From the NCBI GenBank assembly GCA_030609245.1, contig JAUWCP010000119.1:1-7178 (forward strand): a stretch of DNA of 7,178 bases, given 5' to 3'. The notes beneath the pieces are model-generated. The model ran no database searches. It had not been told where the DNA came from and worked only from the letters and a program-made list of their open reading frames with translations. This document shows positions 5,055 to 7,178 of the stretch, piece after piece; the first letter of the stretch is position 1, and the number at the start of each line of letters is the position of its first letter. The DNA comes from Hyphomicrobium sp. Its GTDB lineage: Bacteria; Pseudomonadota; Alphaproteobacteria; Rhizobiales; Hyphomicrobiaceae. The translations under genes and the position numbers were made by a program.

Positions 5055-6251
5055 ATGAGCGACGATCTTGGCGCTTTCCGCCTACGCGTGGACACGCGCA
5101 ACGAGGCCGCCAAAGACGGCCCGTTGTCCGGCATGACGTTTGCGGTGAAGGATGTATTCGACATCGCCGGGCTCGTCACCGGAGGCGGCAATCCTGACTG
5201 GCTGGCCACACACGAACCCGCGCAGCAAACGGCGCCCGTGATAGAAATGTGCCTGGACGCTGGAGCGCATTTGACCGGCATCACCATCGCCGACGAGCTA
5301 GCGTTCAGCCTGCTCGGCGAGAACGCTCATTACGGGACGCCCATAAATACCGCTGCCCCCGGCCGCGTTCCCGGCGGCTCATCGAGCGGCTCGGCCTCGG
5401 CCACCGCCGGCGGCCTCGTCGACTTCGCACTTGGAACAGACACTGCGGGCTCCATCCGCATTCCCGCCAGCTACTGCGGCCTTTACGGGCTGCGCCCGTC
5501 ACACGGACGCATATCCCTCGAGGGTGTCCTGCCGCTCTCTCGCAGTTTCGACACCGTCGGATGGGTGGCACGCGACGCCAAGGTTCTTAGTCGCGTCGGC
5601 GATGTCATCCTCGGTGCCGGCACTGAAGACGTGAAATCAATTCGGCGCATTCTGCTTCTTGAAGAGGCTTTCGATCTTGCTGAGGCTGACGCGCGGCCGG
5701 CCCTCGAAGCGGCGGTTCGCCAGATCTCCAGGTCGATCGCGCCAATCGAACGGGTATCACTCAGCAACGAGGGCTTTGCCGATTGGCTCGCAGCGTTCAA
5801 CGTGCTGCGCCCGCCAGAGATTTGGGCCACGTACGGTTCTTGGATCGAGCAGGTTCATCCCCATTTCGGTCCCCAGGTGGCCCAGCGTTTCGCCGCAGCC
5901 AAGCGTGCGGCCAACGCCGATACGAGGCGGGCCTGGGTGTTTCGCGCAGACATACAGGACAAGGCAGCCGCTTTGCTTGGCAGCGACGCCGTCTTTATGC
6001 TGCCCACCGCACCGACAATCGCACCCAAGATAGGTCTCAATGAAAGGGCTGCCGCGGCTCAGCGCGAGAACACGATCCGACTCTCGTGCATCTCCCCTAT
6101 GCTCGGCCTACCGGAGATTTCCATTCCTCTGGCAGTTGTCGATGGATGCCCGATCGGCCTCTCGCTGATCGCACCCAAGAATGCCGATCGTATGCTGCTG
6201 CGCGCGGCGCTTGATTTGGGCGAGGCAAAACAAGTCCCAGAGGACGCATAA
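5055..6251 (+). CDS. Amidase-signature hydrolase, AMI1-like (398 aa)
   Basis: Amidase-signature enzymes hydrolyse amides to acid and ammonia with a Ser-cisSer-Lys triad. All three are visible: K32 in FAVKDVFD, S109 in the glycine/serine motif PGGSSSGSA, and nucleophile S133 in GTDTAGSIRIPASYCG. The sequence resembles, from memory, plant AMI1 (indole-3-acetamide hydrolase) more than GatA. Shared features are the short length, GNPDWLATH (45-53), GENAHYGTP (88-96) and SFDTVGW, and the same spacing of the triad. The C-terminal part has LSCISPMLGLPEISIPL and GLSLIAPKNAD. GatA is longer, and no gatB or gatC is nearby. Start: MSDDLGAF aligns with the AMI1 N-terminus, so ATG 5055 is chosen. ATG 5025 and GTG 5016 are in frame and cannot be excluded, since 5055 has only a distant CAGGG. 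The true substrate is unknown. Confidence 0.93.
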   Translation: MSDDLGAFRLRVDTRNEAAKDGPLSGMTFAVKDVFDIAGLVTGGGNPDWLATHEPAQQTAPVIEMCLDAGAHLTGITIADELAFSLLGENAHYGTPINTAAPGRVPGGSSSGSASATAGGLVDFALGTDTAGSIRIPASYCGLYGLRPSHGRISLEGVLPLSRSFDTVGWVARDAKVLSRVGDVILGAGTEDVKSIRRILLLEEAFDLAEADARPALEAAVRQISRSIAPIERVSLSNEGFADWLAAFNVLRPPEIWATYGSWIEQVHPHFGPQVAQRFAAAKRAANADTRRAWVFRADIQDKAAALLGSDAVFMLPTAPTIAPKIGLNERAAAAQRENTIRLSCISPMLGLPEISIPLAVVDGCPIGLSLIAPKNADRMLLRAALDLGEAKQVPEDA

Positions 6252-6330
6252 GGGCGCGGCAATTGAAGCCATACGTTTGGCGAGATGACACAGGCTACCG
6301 GCATGTGGCTTTTCACAGAGGGGAGGAACG

Positions 6331-7178
6331 ATGTCGGTGACGCGCCGCGACGTTGAGTTCAAGAGCCGGGGCGTGACCTGCCGGGCTTGGCTCTATGAGC
6401 CCGATACATCTATCACAAGGCCTGCCCCCTGCATCGTGATGGCGCATGGCCTGGGCGGCACCCGCGGCGACGCTCTTGAACCCTACGCTCAGCGGTTTTG
6501 CGAAGCTGGGTTCTTCGTCCTGGTGTTTGACTACCGGCACCAGGGTGACAGCAACGGGGAGCCGCGCCAGCTTATTTCGATCCGCCGCCAGATTCAGGAC
6601 TGGACCGCCGCAATTGCGCTTGCGCGCTGGTGGGACGGCATCGATCCGCGGCGCATCGCGCTGTGGGGAACTTCGCTGTCCGGAGGGCATGTCGTTATCG
6701 CCGCGGCCAAGGACCACCGCATCGCCGCGATCTCGGCGCAATGCCCAATGATGGACGGCGGCGCAAGCACGCGGATGGCACTGCGGACGTCCGGGCTGGG
6801 AAACTTCATGCGGCTTGGATTGGCAGCGATCAATGATGCGGCGCGTGCGCTTTTCGGCATAGGTCCCAAATACGTGCCGCTGGTAGCACTGCCAGGCGAG
6901 CTTGCGGGCATAGCGAGCGAGGACGCCTACGAAGGCTACACCGCACTCACTCAGCCACGGTGGCGCAATGAGGTCGCCGCGCGCCTATTCTTGATCTTCC
7001 CCTTTTACCGGCCCATGTCCTATGCGAAGGCGGTCACGTGCCCCTCGCTCATCGTCATTTGCCTAAAGGATAGCGTGACCTCAACGCGGGCGGCCGAAGC
7101 TGTCGCCACGCGCGTCGGTGACAAGGCCCGGCTCGTGAAATTGCCCATCGGGCATTTCGACATCTACAAGGGCGAGGG
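6331..7178 (+). CDS. Alpha/beta hydrolase, cut by the right edge (282 codons visible)
   Basis: A serine hydrolase of the alpha/beta fold, of the kind annotated as Hydrolase_4, DLH or X-Pro-peptidase-like; the substrate is unknown. The oxyanion motif MAHGLGGTR lies at 37-45. LVFDYRHQGDSNGEPRQ is at 64-80. The nucleophile elbow GTSLSGGH places S115. The acid is probably D247 (ICLKDSVT) and the base H275 (PIGHFDIY), so the triad is complete within the visible part. The insert between about 140 and 225 would form the cap. Only a short C-terminal end appears to be missing, because the catalytic histidine is usually near the end. GGGAGGA (6321-6327) just before the ATG is a strong ribosome binding site. 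It follows the amidase by 79 bases with no visible terminator, so co-transcription is likely. Confidence 0.93.
   Translation, partial: MSVTRRDVEFKSRGVTCRAWLYEPDTSITRPAPCIVMAHGLGGTRGDALEPYAQRFCEAGFFVLVFDYRHQGDSNGEPRQLISIRRQIQDWTAAIALARWWDGIDPRRIALWGTSLSGGHVVIAAAKDHRIAAISAQCPMMDGGASTRMALRTSGLGNFMRLGLAAINDAARALFGIGPKYVPLVALPGELAGIASEDAYEGYTALTQPRWRNEVAARLFLIFPFYRPMSYAKAVTCPSLIVICLKDSVTSTRAAEAVATRVGDKARLVKLPIGHFDIYKGE

Noticed and set aside
1..7178. CRISPR array, insertion sequence or defence island
   Set aside because: No regularly spaced repeats, transposase motifs or defence-gene motifs were found on either strand.

Overview
The window looks like ordinary chromosome from an alphaproteobacterium, most likely of the order Hyphomicrobiales (Rhizobiales). 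This is inferred from four things: the high-GC coding style with strong G/C preference at third codon positions, the short Sel1 protein ending in a REWxxTH-like tail, the small cysteine-rich secreted and lipoprotein-like unknowns, and an amidase of the AMI1 type. I could not run a taxonomy search. I see no insertion sequence, transposase, phage gene or CRISPR array.

Layout, left to right. Bases 1-130 hold no gene I can support. A HigA-family antitoxin (131-436, minus) has no toxin beside it. It is followed by a complete tRNA-Ser(GCU) (587-679, minus) with a good promoter just upstream. A secreted cysteine-rich protein with a C-terminal entericidin-like stretch (850-1395, plus) converges on a short Sel1-repeat protein (1412-1681, minus), with 16 bases between their stop codons. 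A gene-free stretch of about 320 bases follows. Then comes a quinone oxidoreductase (qorA, 2001-2975, minus), divergent from a probable lipoprotein (3080-3532, plus). A DedA-family membrane protein follows (3661-4185, plus).

The second half reads entirely on the plus strand. A 55-residue, very basic protein (4365-4532) is preceded by a possible 9-codon leader. That leader's strong Shine-Dalgarno lies in a perfect 7-bp inverted repeat. Next are a stand-alone Lrp/AsnC ligand-binding (RAM) domain protein (4690-4944), an AMI1-like amidase (5055-6251), and an alpha/beta hydrolase that runs off the right edge (6331-7178+). The last three may form one transcription unit.

The genes do not add up to one clear pathway; most are single housekeeping or accessory functions. 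The most coherent group is RAM sensor, amidase and alpha/beta hydrolase, which could be a small catabolic module for amides or esters, but that is inference. I do not see a convincing new multi-gene system. The items most worth a second look are the leader/hairpin before the 55-residue gene, the secreted protein with its entericidin-like tail, and the AMI1-like amidase.
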